This document shows, in pieces, positions 8,960 to 21,083 of a stretch of 64,000 bases of DNA. The notes beneath the pieces were generated by a model. The model was given only the letters and a program-made list of their open reading frames with translations. It was not told the origin of the DNA and ran no database searches. The translations under genes were made by a program, and so were the position numbers. How positions within the stretch are numbered: position 1 is the first letter of the stretch; every line of letters starts with the position of its first letter. The DNA is from Cryptomeria japonica (lineage: Eukaryota; Streptophyta; Pinopsida; Cupressales; Cupressaceae): positions 188,836,391-188,900,390 of the forward strand of contig NC_081406.1 of the NCBI RefSeq assembly GCF_030272615.1, in the 5' to 3' direction.

Positions 8960-9941
8960 CTATGTAGCATTGTTTACTTTTCTTGAATCTATATCTGTTC
9001 TAGTTAGGCTTAAAAGATTTCTTAACTCTTTCCTCAAACCTTGCATTCCTTTCAGGACATCTAGATGCAAAATGACCAATCTTATTACATGCAAAACATT
9101 TAAAAGGTTCTTTTCCTTCATACTTACTTCCAGTTGGTCCTTAAGGTACTCTTCTAGAAAATAAGGCTTCAAGTTGCTCAAGTTCTTCATCTTCTTTCCT
9201 CATGTCTTCCAATTATTTTGCATATAGGGCTTTCCAATCACTTTTTCTGATAGATGATGATTATGATGCATGAAAAGCAGGTTCAGACTTTACAACTCCA
9301 GAAGATCCAAATTCTTCAATCTCAAAAGAAAATAATTTCCCAATCATAATGTCTTTGTTAACTAAAGTGTTTGCCATTATTCTTAACTCATTAATCGCAA
9401 TTGCCTTCATCTTGTAAGCCTATGTAAGGGATCTCATGAATTTGGAAACTATTTCATCTTCACTTAGAAATCCTCCACAACATTGAATTTCCATAACAAT
9501 CTCATTTACTCTTTCCATAAATACATCAATTCTTTCATTATCTTCCATTTTCAAGTTTTCATATCTTACCCGGTAACCATCAAGTTTAGCAATTTTGACA
9601 GTAGGGTCACCTTCATTCAAAGTTCGTAATTTTTCCCACATAACCTTAGCCGGTGATTGATCAATCAATCCCATGATCTGTTGATCAGTAAGTGCACACA
9701 AGAGGGCTTCTCTAGCTCTACAATTATTTTTAATATTCTTATCCAAGTCTGCAGGAGTAGGATTGTCAGATACCGGATCACAAGGTGTGTATCCTTTCTT
9801 AATGATCTCCCAAATATCCTTTCCAAGACATCTAAGATGAGTCTCCATTCCAATTTTCCATATCCCATAATTTGTTCCATCAAGCTTATGGATTTATCTT
9901 CTAAAAATAGTTCCTAGTGGATTAGAATTGCTAGTTGCCAT
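8960..9941 (-). pseudogene. Element B Gag relic with zinc knuckle
   Basis: Reading from an ATG at 9941 the protein opens MATSNSNP, meets one stop after about 15 codons, and continues HKLDGTNYGIWKIGMETHLR. This is the start of a copia UBN2-type Gag, clear to 9420. The frame is then broken. A CCHC knuckle CFACNKIGHFASRC lies at 9098-9057, in register with the domain order Gag, knuckle, protease. Confidence 0.85.
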
Positions 9942-9984
9942 AGGATCTACCTCAAGTGGTCAAGCTTTTGTAAAAGAGGACTAA

Positions 9985-9997
9985 GGCTCTGATACCA
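9985..9997 (-). other. Primer binding site of element B
   Basis: The minus strand reads TGGTATCAGAGCC, the standard complement of the initiator methionine tRNA 3' end, two bases inside the LTR end. Confidence 0.93.
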
Positions 9998-9999
9998 AT

Positions 10000-11277
10000 T
10001 GTTAGGATAACCGGTGAACAACTAAGAGGTGGGGGGGGTGAATCAGTTGTTAACAGATTATAAATTTTAATCCACAATACAACCTTAAACCAGAGCACAT
10101 AAACATTCAAATACTGGTAGAGCACAAACAAATGTCCGTAGACACAGATACCGGTAAATAATGTAACTTAAAAATTAAACAGATAATCAATGCAAAGAAA
10201 CCATACCACATAACACCATGATTTTTATGTGGAAAATCCGGAAAGGGAAAAACCACAGTGGGAAGCCTACCCACAGTCAGATGATACTTCTATAGAAAGT
10301 ATGTGATACAATGAGGGGCCTGCACATGCAAGAAGGCACACTGTCTAGAGTATTGCTCATTACAAAAGAGTCTCACTTACTACAAAGAGGCTACAACCAT
10401 TTCAAGATAAATGGACAACAATCCAATAGAGTGAATTGCCAGAAATAGTATCTACCATGCCTGATTACAGTCTCGGTTAAGCTCAATACCGAAGGCCTTT
10501 GACCTCTTCCTTAATCCCAATTTGACTACCTATAATCAACCAAATCTCCTTCGCATATGATATTGTATTCCAAGACCACGATACATAATCCCCATGATCT
10601 ACAATGAGATCTTACATAATTTTATACAAACCCTAAGGCCTAAACCAATTAGATCGGCCACATAAGAGATATTATAATAAGATCATTACATAATTCCATA
10701 TTACAATGATATTCCATGTCGTCTTAGGACCAAAACAATAATAAAACATCCATAAATCCTCCTGAAACATCTTGGTAACATGTAGAGTACACGTTAGCAT
10801 GATACCAGTCCATAACCTAGATAGGTACCAGACTTATTCTGGGACCACCATGCCAAAGTAATGTCTTCAAGTAGTTGAAGCACGATGAGAGAACATCTTC
10901 AACATCCTAAAATCCATGAAAAAGTTGCACCAACACCAATTATGCATCCTGTCATGATTCCTCAATGAAAGCTCTGCTGGTAAAGCCTTAAACCAATGTC
11001 GATAAGGGTTTACCAGAGTGTATGATAGCATCTGATTACCAAACCAATACCAACTGACCAAAACATTCTCATGAAGAATATAACACATGAAATCAAACAT
11101 ACTTCACTAATCGAAACATGTCGGAAGTGACCAACAGATAGTCTCTTCTGTTGGTAACACTAGATCTTCTACCAGTAGCCAAAACCTGTCCGTCGGTAAC
11201 CAATCATAATAGCTAGTGTTGACATCAATGACAAAACATCAATGCAACACATAATCAATTAATTCATAATGCCAACA
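10000..11277 (-). repeat. Element B 5' LTR (1278 bases)
   Basis: On the plus strand it runs from TGTTAGGATAACC to CATAATGCCAACA, so the termini are TG...CA. It contains the C-tract block near the primer site (AACTAAGAGGTGGGGGGGTG on the plus strand), the hairpin GTGGG/CCCAC (10258-10274), and TTGACATCAATG near its start. Solo LTR N (52695-53753) is a relative. Confidence 0.88.
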
Positions 11278-12099
11278 AATTTATGGTAATATTTGATGGT
11301 AATACACTATGCGCTAACTCTAGTTATATTTCAGATACTTAAAATAATACGTGTTATTGATGATCATGGTATGATGGATTTACACTAACGGTCTCTATAT
11401 GCATTTACTATGTTAAATTAATTATGGATTATGGATTTGATGTTGTTATGATTACACTAACTGTATTTTATGATTGCATTTGATGATAATTTTATGAGAT
11501 GTGTTTGACCATTGTATGATTGTCTTCGTGATAGAGACAATGTCACATCACTTATTGCGAGTGGGATGTGCCATTGCGACTCTCTATCACTTGATTGCTA
11601 TATATGTATATATGTTTTATTGTCGTTTCATGGTTGCAAGATCTCGTGGGTACCAGACATTGACTCCACCTGGCTCCACAGGTCTGAGTGTGTCTTTAAT
11701 CCCAGTGGTATATGTGGTTCGGAGATGACATGAGTTCCCTTCACATACTCTAGGTCTAAGTTGTTCACTATGAGTCGTCAACATCTTGGCATAATTCACC
11801 ATGTCAGTTAGTAAGCTTGGTCTTCTTGGTGTTGTGAGTATGTTGGTAATCATTGATTTATTCAATTATATTTAGACTAATTATTTGATCTTTGATGTGT
11901 GGTTCTATAGTTAATAACCTTTAATTTAATATTTTAATTTATTGGTTGTGAGCATTTAATTATTTGATAATTAATGTTTATTTAGTTTATGGTGTTTAAT
12001 TATTTATTTAATATTTATTGTTTAATCTTTATTGAGGTTTGATCATTTATTTGATATTTAATTATTTATTTATTTATTCATTTAATGTTTATTGTTTAA
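11278..12099. other. Unassigned A/T-rich stretch
   Basis: No convincing gene. The last 250 bases are runs of TTTAATTATTTATTTAA type. The sequence resembles LTR or untranslated retroelement DNA but I cannot place its boundaries. Confidence 0.4.
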
Positions 12100-12210
12100 T
12101 GATGCAGGAGCATCCTTGATCTATGAGAAATCTTGCATCAACCAAAAACATTTCCTTAGTTTTGTTCTTGTTTAGTTCATGTAGCAGTTTTCTGTGTTTC
12201 TTTCAGTGTA
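12100..12210 (+). repeat. LTR-start fragment related to element L
   Basis: From TGATGCAGGAGCATCC it aligns for about 100 bases with the start of the element L 3' LTR at 58452, including CTTGCATCRACCAAAAA. Similarity is lost after about 12210. Confidence 0.7.
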
Positions 12211-12498
12211 TCTGGTAGTTGTTTATTGAAGAATAATAAGAGATCATTGACTAACGATTGGCTTGTACCCCTCCCTTAGGGGTTGGGTATGGTTTCATGT
12301 TGTTTTCATGTATTTATATGATCTTCATTACATCCATTTACATATTTACATTCATTCTTTAGATCACTTTGCATCATTGATTTAGAGCATTTACTTTGTC
12401 AATTACAAGAATTTAGGGTTTACTCTTTAGGGTTGCTCTAGATTGTTTGCATTCATCCTAGGGTCTTGCACACACACAAGATTCCTACACACACTATT
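12211..12498 (+). other. Left piece of the sequence that hosts elements D and H
   Basis: Noncoding. With the D insertion (and one CTATT copy) removed it runs on into 19346-19410, and with H removed into 27456-28054, which ends at an element I primer binding site. I infer that it is the outer part of the element I 5' LTR or sequence flanking it. Confidence 0.5.
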
Positions 12499-13412
12499 TG
12501 TTGGCAATTGACACTCAATTGGTTGGTTTCACTATGTTAACATTGATGGCAACATGGTATTTTGTCCAGGGTTCAGCTGTGTACCGACATGCACTTCACA
12601 GACACTACACCATCACCCACAGAATATAAGGATTTCTTTTGTTACCGACAATGCAGACCGACATGGTTTAGAATATGGTTATCAATATTGGAGGTCATCA
12701 TCTCTTTGATCCAACATCAAAAATTGTTTTTGTTATTCATGTATTTATGTTATCTGGCCGACATGTAATTTGATATTGTAATAATCTTTGTAAGCCGACA
12801 TAAGGCATGATAAGTTGTATAGGGTATATAGATTAGTTGGATTAGATCATTTTTTATATAGACATGGTGATGGATATGTGGATGTAAAATGATGCGAAAT
12901 ATATCAGAGATATTATGTATGTGAGGATATTTATGTAAGGGTTATTAATTCCGGTAAAGGGTTTAGGATTTCAAACCAGAACATATGGAGCTTCACCAGA
13001 ACTGTATTCTAGCATAGAAGATGCTATCTTTTATAGTTCAACACTTCTCTGGATTGTAGTCTAGATTTATATGTAGTCAGTGAGGCTCCTTTTATGATTG
13101 AGTAGTGTGCTCTAGGCTGTAAGCCTTCCTGCAAGTGCATGCCCCTTATATTTTGTAATATCTCTTCATATGGACAATGGACTGATATTGTGGGTCATAA
13201 ATCCCACCATGGTTTTCTTTGAGGTTTTCCACGTATAATTTTGTGTGTTATGGTTCTTATTTATGTGATTGGCTTATTAGTTGCTTTACTTCTTTCAATT
13301 TTGTATGTACTGGTATACCGGTTGGTGTATGCATGTTTTAATAAGGTTAAAATTGGACTTCCCAATAAAACACTAATTCACCCCCCCGTCTCAGTGTTAT
13401 TGGATTCCAAGA
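12499..13412 (+). repeat. Element D 5' LTR
   Basis: Starts TGTTGGCAATTGAC and ends GGATTCCAAGA, the last bases being a mutated form of the CCAACA seen in the 3' LTR. It contains CATTGATGGCAAC at 12541-12553, the hairpin GTGGG/CCCAC at 13190-13207 and a C-tract before the end. The many differences from the 3' LTR show an old insertion. Confidence 0.92.
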
Positions 13413-13414
13413 AT

Positions 13415-13427
13415 TGGTATTAGAGAC
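13415..13427 (+). other. Primer binding site of element D
   Basis: TGGTATTAGAGAC, two mismatches from TGGTATCAGAGCC (iMet tRNA), two bases after the 5' LTR. Confidence 0.85.
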
Positions 13428-13480
13428 TTGTGCCTTGGAGGAATTTTAACAACTTGAGGAAGATCCTGAATCTAGAATTA

Positions 13481-14480
13481 ATGGACATGGGCTTGGAGAA
13501 GCAACTTGAAATGGCACTTGAAGATTATGATGCTGAAAGGTTGAAGAACTTAAAAATACAAGATGAATTGAATTCTACTAAGGAATTTATTCTTGTCCTA
13601 CAAGAGAGTCTATCATCTGTTCAAGCTAGGAAGAAGGAACTTTTGCAAAGTTAGGATAATGAAGAGAAAGATGCACTTAAGGAACAGTGTTAGAAATTGA
13701 GTCAGGAGAACATGGTTATGAGAAATGAAATGCAAGCTATAACTATGAGGATGTCTAAAGAGATTGAGGACCGAAAGACAAAGGAAGAAAATATTGTTGT
13801 ATCCTTGAAGAACAAATTTGAAGAATGTGGTAGGTTGGTTCATGAGAATGATATGTTGAGAACTGATTTAGTACAATCCCAGAGTAATGAACAAGAGCTT
13901 TAGAGACAAATGATAACTTTGAGAGAAGATCTAACTACTGCAAGTGAGTATAAAGAAAAATTCAAGATTAGTTCAGAACAACTAGATGAGTTGTTGAAGA
14001 GACAAAGGCACATTGGAGATTCCAGTGGACTTGGATTTGAGCTAGGACAGAGTTTTGGTACTGCTAATGAAGATCAAAACCATAAGGCATCAGTAAGGCA
14101 ATTTAATGCTTATAAATTTAATGGTAGAAGTTTTGTTTGCAATAGATTTGGTCACATGGCTAGACAATGTAGAAACAGAGTAAATCAGAACCCTAATTTT
14201 GCTCTCGGTAAATGTTCTAAATGTAATAAGTATGGTCATAAGATAGAAGATTGTAGAATGAATGTTAAATGCTATGCATGTGGAAAATTTGGACATATGG
14301 CTAATTAGTGCAGGTCAAGCAATTATACGAGTTTTAGCAAAGCATTTCAAAAGAACAATTTTACATGTTATGCATGCAATGAGGTTGGACATATTGCTAA
14401 ATTATGTAGAAATAGAAATCCACCGGTTGGCAATGGAGGATCAAATGAGAAAGGGAAAGAAAAGGTTAGTGAAATCTAGC
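13481..14480 (+). pseudogene. Element D ORF1 relic: coiled coil plus CCHC knuckles
   Basis: From the ATG at 13481 the frame reads MDMGLEKQLEMALEDYDAE and continues as a charged heptad-rich coiled coil with in-frame stops at 13652, about 13691 and 13901. It is followed by zinc knuckles: CNRFGHMARQC (first Cys eroded), CSKCNKYGHKIEDC, CYACGKFGHMAN-stop-C and, after a frameshift, CYACNEVGHIAKLC. Element F ORF1 has the same order and matching phrases (EDYDAE/IDYDAE, ENDML.TDL, RMNV.CY.CG.FGH). The UBN2 Gag domain usual at this place in copia is absent. Probable role: an RNA-binding, self-associating Gag substitute (inference). Confidence 0.85.
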
Positions 14481-14953
14481 AAGATCATATTCAAAGATGG
14501 GTCAGGAAGACTAAAGAACAATCAGCAGATGGGAATGCACCAGTTACTTATCCAACAGAGGAGGTTGCAACTACACTCGCAGGTAGTCCATCCGGTAACT
14601 AAGGCAGATTCCTTAGGGGTAGGCAAAATTCATGAAGATGTTGCATATGCCCCGAGAAGAGGTTCCAAAAGATGTTTCAGACATTGGAGATGATTATCCG
14701 GTATGGAGGTGTTATGTTCAAGATCCGGTATCTTTCACCGACAATCATTGATGTCAATGAAAGATTAGGGTTTTTCTTGGAAGATAAAAGGTAAAATTCA
14801 CTTTATTTTTTATCACCTTGCATTCAGAGCAATTTCAGTGCGATCAAAGGCTATTCAGTGCAATCAAATTTCTTTTTGAGCAATTTCATCGGTGAGTGGA
14901 AGAATTTGTTAAGGTTTTCACTAGAAGTGATCATCAGGTATTTATCTTTAAAT
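14481..14953 (+). other. Spacer between ORF1 and ORF2 of element D
   Basis: No domain recognised. It includes the eroded tail of ORF1 and a T-rich stretch CTTTATTTTTTATC near 14800, at the place where element F has a TATA-like box. Evidence for a promoter here is weak. Confidence 0.4.
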
Positions 14954-17900
14954 ATGGAAGTGAGATCATCATCTATTCCAATCTTTGTTGAAAATTCGAT
15001 TGTTGTAGAAGTCAAGGACAATCCCAGGCCAATTTTCAAGCGGTATCCACATGTGGCTACCCTAGAAGATTCGATTGGAGCATTTTCATGTGTTCCGAAG
15101 GGAGTTGTTTATGTTGAAGATATTAGGGAATACATACATTGTCACATTGAGGACTTGGGGACATCTGAAATAAAGGGCATGTACATGAGAAAACTGATGG
15201 GAGAATCTGGAAAGATCAAACTGACATACAAGCACATTGAAGACTTAGGGTTTATCAGCATTCTGGACATCCCAGAATTCAAAGATGAAATAATTAGGTA
15301 TCTTTTGAGTAGAGTACATGGAGAATTTATCTAGTTGGATAGACCTTACAAGATCACCAAGGAAGCCATCAGGGCAATTATAGGTTTGCCACAGGTTGGG
15401 CAATGTCTAGATAAGAAGGTTTCAAATGATTATGTGAATAAAATCATTAGCGTGACATCTGACAAAGGATCTAAGAGAATAAGCACTATTACCACCATGG
15501 ACATCAGATTCGATAGCATGATCATCAAGTATAAGGTAATTCAGTCAAACTGATTGAATTTTGTTTCCAGTTCCTGCATTTTCGCAACATATAAGATGAT
15601 GATAGAAAATGAGAAATTGGATCTATGCAGTTGGATGTTAGATGAGTTATTAATAAACCTATGAAAGATTAAAGGTGAAAAGAAAGGAAATTTCTGGTAT
15701 GGCAACTTAATTGTCCGCTTAATGTTATTTTTCATGAATGATACTTCTGGTTTTGGGAAGAGGCAATGGGCATTTGGTGTCCCAGTAGGGAGACAATTGA
15801 AACAGTCAATTTCTACTATAGGCAGTCATAGAGATGATAAAGTATGGGGATATTTTAAGGTTTTTTAGAAGTCAATGAAATCTAGGGAAGGGGTTCCTAA
15901 TCATATTGTTGAAAAATACTCAACTGACATATGCTTCATGGTGAAGAAGGATGAAACACTTATGGAAGCAGTTAAGCCCTAAAAGATTTGGATTTAGGAA
16001 ATGGGCTATGAAGTTGATGCACAGATCCTTGATGCCTACGCAAAAATATTGATTGATGCACCTATTGATAAGGAAGAGAAGCCATGTGGTACTGCAAAAT
16101 AGAAAACACAAGAGGTTGAAACAGATCCCAATCGGAAGAAAAGAGAGAAACGGGAAGGAAAAACAAGCAAGTTTGTAGAGAAGGTTTCACAAGATATTAA
16201 AGCATTAAGTGACACGGTCTCGGAGAAAGGAAGGAAGAGGAAGAATCTAGAAGTACACATTGAGCCTCTTACAGTTGAGTTTGAATCTAAGGATGACACA
16301 CCTTTGGCTTTCAAGAGGGTTGTAAGGAATAAAGTAGAGGAACAAAGGTAGAGGCTAAAAAGAAATCAGTTAGGAAGGTTAGAATCAACATATTGGCACA
16401 TAAGCAAGCACCAAAAGTAGCCACTTCAGCTCCATCCAGTACTGCAAGAAGGAAGAAGAAGAATTACATTGATGCGGCTATTCAATCTAGTAATGTGACT
16501 ATCATACCACTAAAAAATTGTGCAAAGTTAGTAGATGAAATCACTAAGGATGGGACGTTAAAGAATGTACAGTTTTACTATGAAAATTTAGAGGATGATG
16601 AACAAAGAGAGGTAGAGGAAGCAATATTATTATATTTGGATATCTATAAGAAATCCTTAGTAGAAATTGAAAACCAAATACCGACATAATTATATAATAT
16701 GTTAGATGCTAGAAGACTATCAGCAATGCAAGAAGACAAGCATATTAAAATTCAAGAGTTGTTATTTGTTTGTGTTACTATTGCTCCAGAGGAAATGGAA
16801 AGGACACTTGAGATGGCAGAGAGAAAAGTCTTTAATATCAAACATATAATAACCAGTCTGATGCTAGGAAGGGTAAATGAGTTAACAAAGGAGACTCAAA
16901 AGGCATGGATTAAGTTCTTTGAAGAGAAAAAAGGTTTCTTTACTTCACCAGAATCAAAGACAGACACTGTAGACATCCCGATTGAAGGAAAAGGAAATGG
17001 GATTATGGGTACTTCACCCTCAATTTTGAAAAACATTAAGATAGTATAAATCAAGCCCTCAGTAGATACAAATGTACAAACAAATGTTGAGAGACTGGCA
17101 AATACAAAGAGTGAAAAGGTTGATGATGTAGAAGATACTAATATTAAGGATAATAGTCCTCCGAATACAAATGTACAGGTTGAGGTTACAGTTCCTATAG
17201 GGGAACCGATAGTTATAGAGACTGCACCAAGTGGCAAAGCCACCAGTGCAAGTGAGGAAGTAATAAAGGATAAATCATCAGAGGATAAAAAAGGGGAATT
17301 CTGGCAGGGAACTAGTAGTAGGTCCACCATTATTGTCAATTGACACCTCATAGGTAGTAAAGAAAAACATAACCGAGATGAGTCCTCTTGAACTCATGAT
17401 TATGGCTGCACAAAATTTAATAGAGGGATCTACAGATAAAGGGATTATTGATCAGTCTATCACTATTTTACATAGACTAGTCTCAGAGTGCAAGATTAAC
17501 AATGAAGCGAGCCCATCTGGCAAGCTGAAGATAATTACTAAGCACATTTCAAAGGATTTTCAATCCTTGCAGTAGATTTCAAACCGGCAAGCACTGGAGA
17601 GGTTCACACAAGCTAAAAGAGCTGCATTTGATTAGGTGATTGAATCTAACAAGAAGAAGATTGATGAAAAGTTAAAAGTGATAGATAATTCTTTGAAACA
17701 ATGTACAAATATTTATAGGGTATGTTGTAATATAGATATACTTACACTTAATGTGGATAAAAAGATAAAGGAATTTCAGGAGAAAATTGCAAGTATAGAT
17801 AATTCTTTTGATGAATTGACTTCATTGACTACATCCATTGATGGTCAAATTTTAATTTTGGAAGCCCAAATATATGTTCTTGAGAAGGAAAAATACAAAA

Positions 17901-18160
17901 TCATAAGAAGATCCAGAAGTCTGAGAGGATTGGTGAGTCCCCAGTTGGATTCACTTAGTGTACATAAGAAGGAATGTATGGATATGGTTGGAAAGCCCAC
18001 ATCAACAAAGGTAAGTGAGAAAGAGTCATTTGCACATATATTAAATGGACTTGTATCTATCTCTGACACTTTCAAATCTGGTTGGGATACTTATCTTGAG
18101 CTATTAGAGAAGGCTTATCTAGAAATTTTAAATTTGTTAAGCTCCAATAAGATATTTTAG
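14954..18160 (+). pseudogene. Element D ORF2 relic: long unassigned protein
   Basis: From the ATG at 14954 (MEVRSSSIPIFVEN) to the stop at 18160 there would be about 1070 codons, broken by many stops (first at 15332) and several frameshifts. Part 1 includes GAFSCVPKGVVYVED, LLSRVHGEF, ITKEAIRAIIGLP and GNFWYGNLIVRLML. A basic linker follows. Part 2 (about 16490-17050) contains EITKDGTLKN and DDEQREVEEAILLYLDIYKK. Part 3 (about 17380-18160) is a long coiled coil ending RGLVSPQLDSLSVHKKE. Each part aligns with element F ORF2. I cannot name the family; it is not RT, integrase or a transposase with a motif I know. Confidence 0.8.
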
Positions 18161-18401
18161 GGATATTCATTGTACAGTTTTTTGGATCTTTGACATTCTT
18201 TTTAGAGTTTTTCATAGCATTTATGTCAAAGGGGGAGTGATATAGATGTGAAAAAAAGAAAAGAGGAGTTGTATACACTAGGGGGAGCCATAGAGTATGG
18301 AGTATTTTGCATTGATGAATATTCAGCTCAGGGTGAGTAGGCACGATGAAACCGATAGATGAAACCTTGACCATTTTTCACATGAGTGTTGCCATCAATG
18401 C
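18161..18401 (+). other. 3' noncoding tail of element D
   Basis: Noncoding. Contains a GTCAAAGGGGGAGTGAT block (about 18225-18241) and CTAGGGGGAGCC (about 18278), i.e. extra purine tracts upstream of the final one, and ends with TGTTGCCATCAATG (18387-18400), one arm of an inverted repeat that spans the polypurine tract. Confidence 0.7.
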
Positions 18402-18413
18402 CAAAGGGGGAGA
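18402..18413 (+). other. Polypurine tract of element D
   Basis: CAAAGGGGGAGA, one base before the TGTTGG start of the 3' LTR. The same tract occurs in F and, with one change, in G. Confidence 0.9.
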
Positions 18414-18414
18414 T

Positions 18415-19340
18415 TGTTGGCAATTGATACTCAATTGGTTGGTTTCACTATGTTGTCATTGATGGCAACATGGTATTTTGTTTTGGCTTCATATTTTGGT
18501 TCAGTTGTGTACCGATAGGCACTTCACAAACACTACACTAGCATCGACAAGATAGAAGGATTTCTTTGGTTATTGACAATGCAGGCTGACATGATTTAGA
18601 ATATGGTTATCGGTATTAGAGGCCTACATCTCTTGGATCCAGCATCGGAAATTGTTTTTGTTATTCATGTATTTATGTTATCTAGCTGACATGTAATTTG
18701 ATATTGTAATAATCTTTCTAAGCTGACATAAGGCATGATAAGCTGTATAGGGTATATAGGTTAGTTGGATTAGATCATTTTTTATATAGACATGTTGATG
18801 GATATGTAGATGTGAAATGATGTGAAATATATCAGAGAGATTATGTATGTGAGGATATTTATGTAAGGGTTATTTCGGTAAAGGGTTTAGGGTTTAAGAC
18901 CAGAACAGATAGAGCTTAATTAGAATTGTATTCTGGCATAGAAGATGTTGTCTTTTGCAGTTCAATAATTCTCTAGATTGTAGTCTGGATTTATATGTAG
19001 TCAATCAGGCTCCTTTTGTGATTGAGTAGTGTGCTTTAGGTTGTAAGCCTTCCTGCAAGTGCATGCCCCTTATATTTTGTAATATCTCTTCATATGGTCA
19101 GTGGATTGATATTGTGGGTCACAAATCCCACCATGGATTTTCCTCTTTGAGGTTTTCCATGTATAATTATATGTGTTATGGTTCTCATTTATGTGATTGG
19201 CTTATTAGTTGCTTTATTTATTTCCATTTTGTATGTACTGGTATACCGGTTGGTGTATGCATATTTTAATAAGGTTAAAATTGGACTTCTCAGTATAACA
19301 TTGATTTGCCACCCCCTCTTAGTGTTATTGGATTCCAACA
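18415..19340 (+). repeat. Element D 3' LTR (926 bases)
   Basis: TGTTGGCAATTGATAC to GGATTCCAACA. It aligns with 12499-13412 throughout. Contains CATTGATGGCAACA at 18457-18470 and hairpin GTGGG/CCCAC at 19114-19131. Confidence 0.93.
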
Positions 19341-19410
19341 CTATTTTACTATACAAATTGGCTATTTGTGGAGGTGGAAATCACCAACACAGGGTTTTGA
19401 CCAAGGCAAA
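19341..19410 (+). other. Host sliver between elements D and H
   Basis: 70 bases beginning with the CTATT duplication of D and ending with GCAAA, the left duplication of H. It belongs to the older sequence into which both elements jumped. Confidence 0.75.
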
Positions 19411-21013
19411 TGGTGTAGGGAACCTAACACTCCAAGCATACAATTTTGTTTTCTTCAAGTTTGTGTATTATCTTTTATGATGTAATAATGGACCAACCAT
19501 TTGGGACTCGGTAGAGCCATGGTTGAGTTGTCCAAGTTAGTGATTGTGTCATTTGTGTTCAAGATGCTCTCAGCCTAAGAAGTTGTAATGCCAAGGTTGA
19601 TCATAGGAGTAGTAATCTAGATCATTATCAATATATAATAGGGGTCTATTGTTTTGTGTTTAGGACTTGTAGGATGCTTGAGGGCCTTTGGGAGCCCTGA
19701 AATGCACTTGAATGCAAAGTTGCATCTCAAGTGTCAAAAAGATGTAAAGGTTGTTGAGCAAAAGTTGTATTTTTTATGATTGGTGTTGAAAATTTAGTTG
19801 AAACAAATAAACCATAAGCATATAAGCCAAAATCTACTTCATTGTATGGGTTGGAGAATCTAGAAGGAAAGGACAAGTTTTGTGTTTTCAAGAAATCTTG
19901 TCTTTTTGCCATTTTTTGGCAGTTTTTCCTTATTTTCATTTGCTTGTATGGTCCAGTACGGACTTGTTAGAGATATCTCATAGAAGGGCATGGGTTTTTA
20001 TTTAATGTACTTTCCAGCAAGGTAGATTAGTAATTTTGTTTGTGTTTGGTTGCAGAGATCTCATTCATTCTCTATAACTAGGTGTAACACCCTTGCAAAG
20101 TAGGGTTTAAGAGAAAAATGTCTCTAACCTGAGCATCCATTGATGGAACCTAGTGAAATCAAGTGGAATGATAGGTTAGGTTCTGTACATATGATTAGAG
20201 TAGGTTTTTTTTTCTTGTAGGCCTTTGTGGAGGAGCTACAATGAAGCCCTAGGCTCGCCGCTAAGAGTTGGTGAGTTAGGACAACAGAAGATGTGCAAAT
20301 TCTGAGCACACATGGATTGGTAGAAGACAAAATGATACATGGTTGGAAAGCCATCTGAGTGCCCTTAAATAATCCTCAATTTATTTGAGTAGGTGTTTTG
20401 ACCGGTGAAGGTTCTTAAAACCATCTTTCTATGTCATCCAGGGAGGCTTAAACCCTTGAAAATAGTGCAGTATTGGAAACCTCGTGTGTATGGAGAACCC
20501 AAATGCAATTTTCCAATATTGTTTGCAAATATAAAAAGGGTGCTCGAATCTAAAAAAAAAATTGGCCTTGTGTGGAAATTTTTTAAACTAAGCCCTAAAA
20601 ACCACCAATGGAGGGCTAATTGAATTAGGCCTATTTGAGCCCGGTGGAGTCAAAGAGAGGTTAGGAAACCTTAACGATGGGTTTGAAGATGCCCAAACAC
20701 CTTAAAGCCATTAAAGACATAATGTAAAAGCATTTTGAACACCAAGAACCAATTAGTGTATTGTGATCCTTTGCAGAGGTGCTTGGAGCCTTAGGAGTGG
20801 AGTTGGAGATTGGGGTGGAACCCTCAATAGGTAGTTAGTTGTCAAAGCTCAAGTGGCTATATCTTAGAGGCAAGCCAAAATGGATCAGACCTTGGAGGTT
20901 GAGATAAAAAAATCCCTACCAAGTGCCATTTGATGGTCTTGAGGAGTTAGAGGGTTGAGTAGACAAGTAAACCAAGAAGGTGATTGGATAAAGCTCCAAG
21001 ACTCTCTGCATCA
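19411..21013 (+). repeat. Element H 5' LTR (1603 bases)
   Basis: Starts TGGTGTAGGGAACC and ends CTCTGCATCA. It aligns along its length with 25855-27450. The start was chosen because it gives matching flanking pentamers. Confidence 0.9.
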
Positions 21014-21016
21014 GAG

Positions 21017-21029
21017 TGCTATTAGAGCC
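21017..21029 (+). other. Primer binding site of element H
   Basis: TGCTATTAGAGCC, two mismatches from the iMet-tRNA type TGGTATCAGAGCC, three bases after the LTR. Confidence 0.8.
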
Positions 21030-21083
21030 ACCCTTTGAAATATTTGGTGTATATCAGACTATGAAGAATTAGAAGAAAGTCCA

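Larger units (their letters stand above)
7418..11277 (-). mobile_element. Element B: truncated Ty1/copia retrotransposon
   Basis: Minus-strand copia with 5' LTR (10000-11277), tRNA-iMet-type primer binding site, Gag, zinc knuckle, protease and integrase in the usual copia order. It stops at about 7418 near the C-terminal side of integrase. Reverse transcriptase, RNase H and the 3' LTR are missing, and the CACTA-like piece lies next to the break. Confidence 0.88.
12499..19340 (+). mobile_element. Element D: complete RT-less copia-like retrotransposon (6842 bases)
   Basis: LTRs at 12499-13412 and 18415-19340, an iMet-type primer site, a polypurine tract, and a perfect 5-base duplication CTATT on both sides (12494-12498 and 19341-19345). 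The internal 5 kb encodes only two protein relics: coiled coil plus zinc knuckles, and a long unassigned protein. No protease, integrase, RT or RNase H is present. Element F has the same architecture at diverged sequence. Confidence 0.93.

Noticed and set aside
11501-11865. Several short frames on both strands
   Set aside because: All under 85 codons, overlapping in different frames, with no domain or homolog elsewhere in the window.
20405-20623. 72-codon frame within the H 5' LTR
   Set aside because: The corresponding part of the 3' LTR carries changes that break it; not conserved between the two LTRs.
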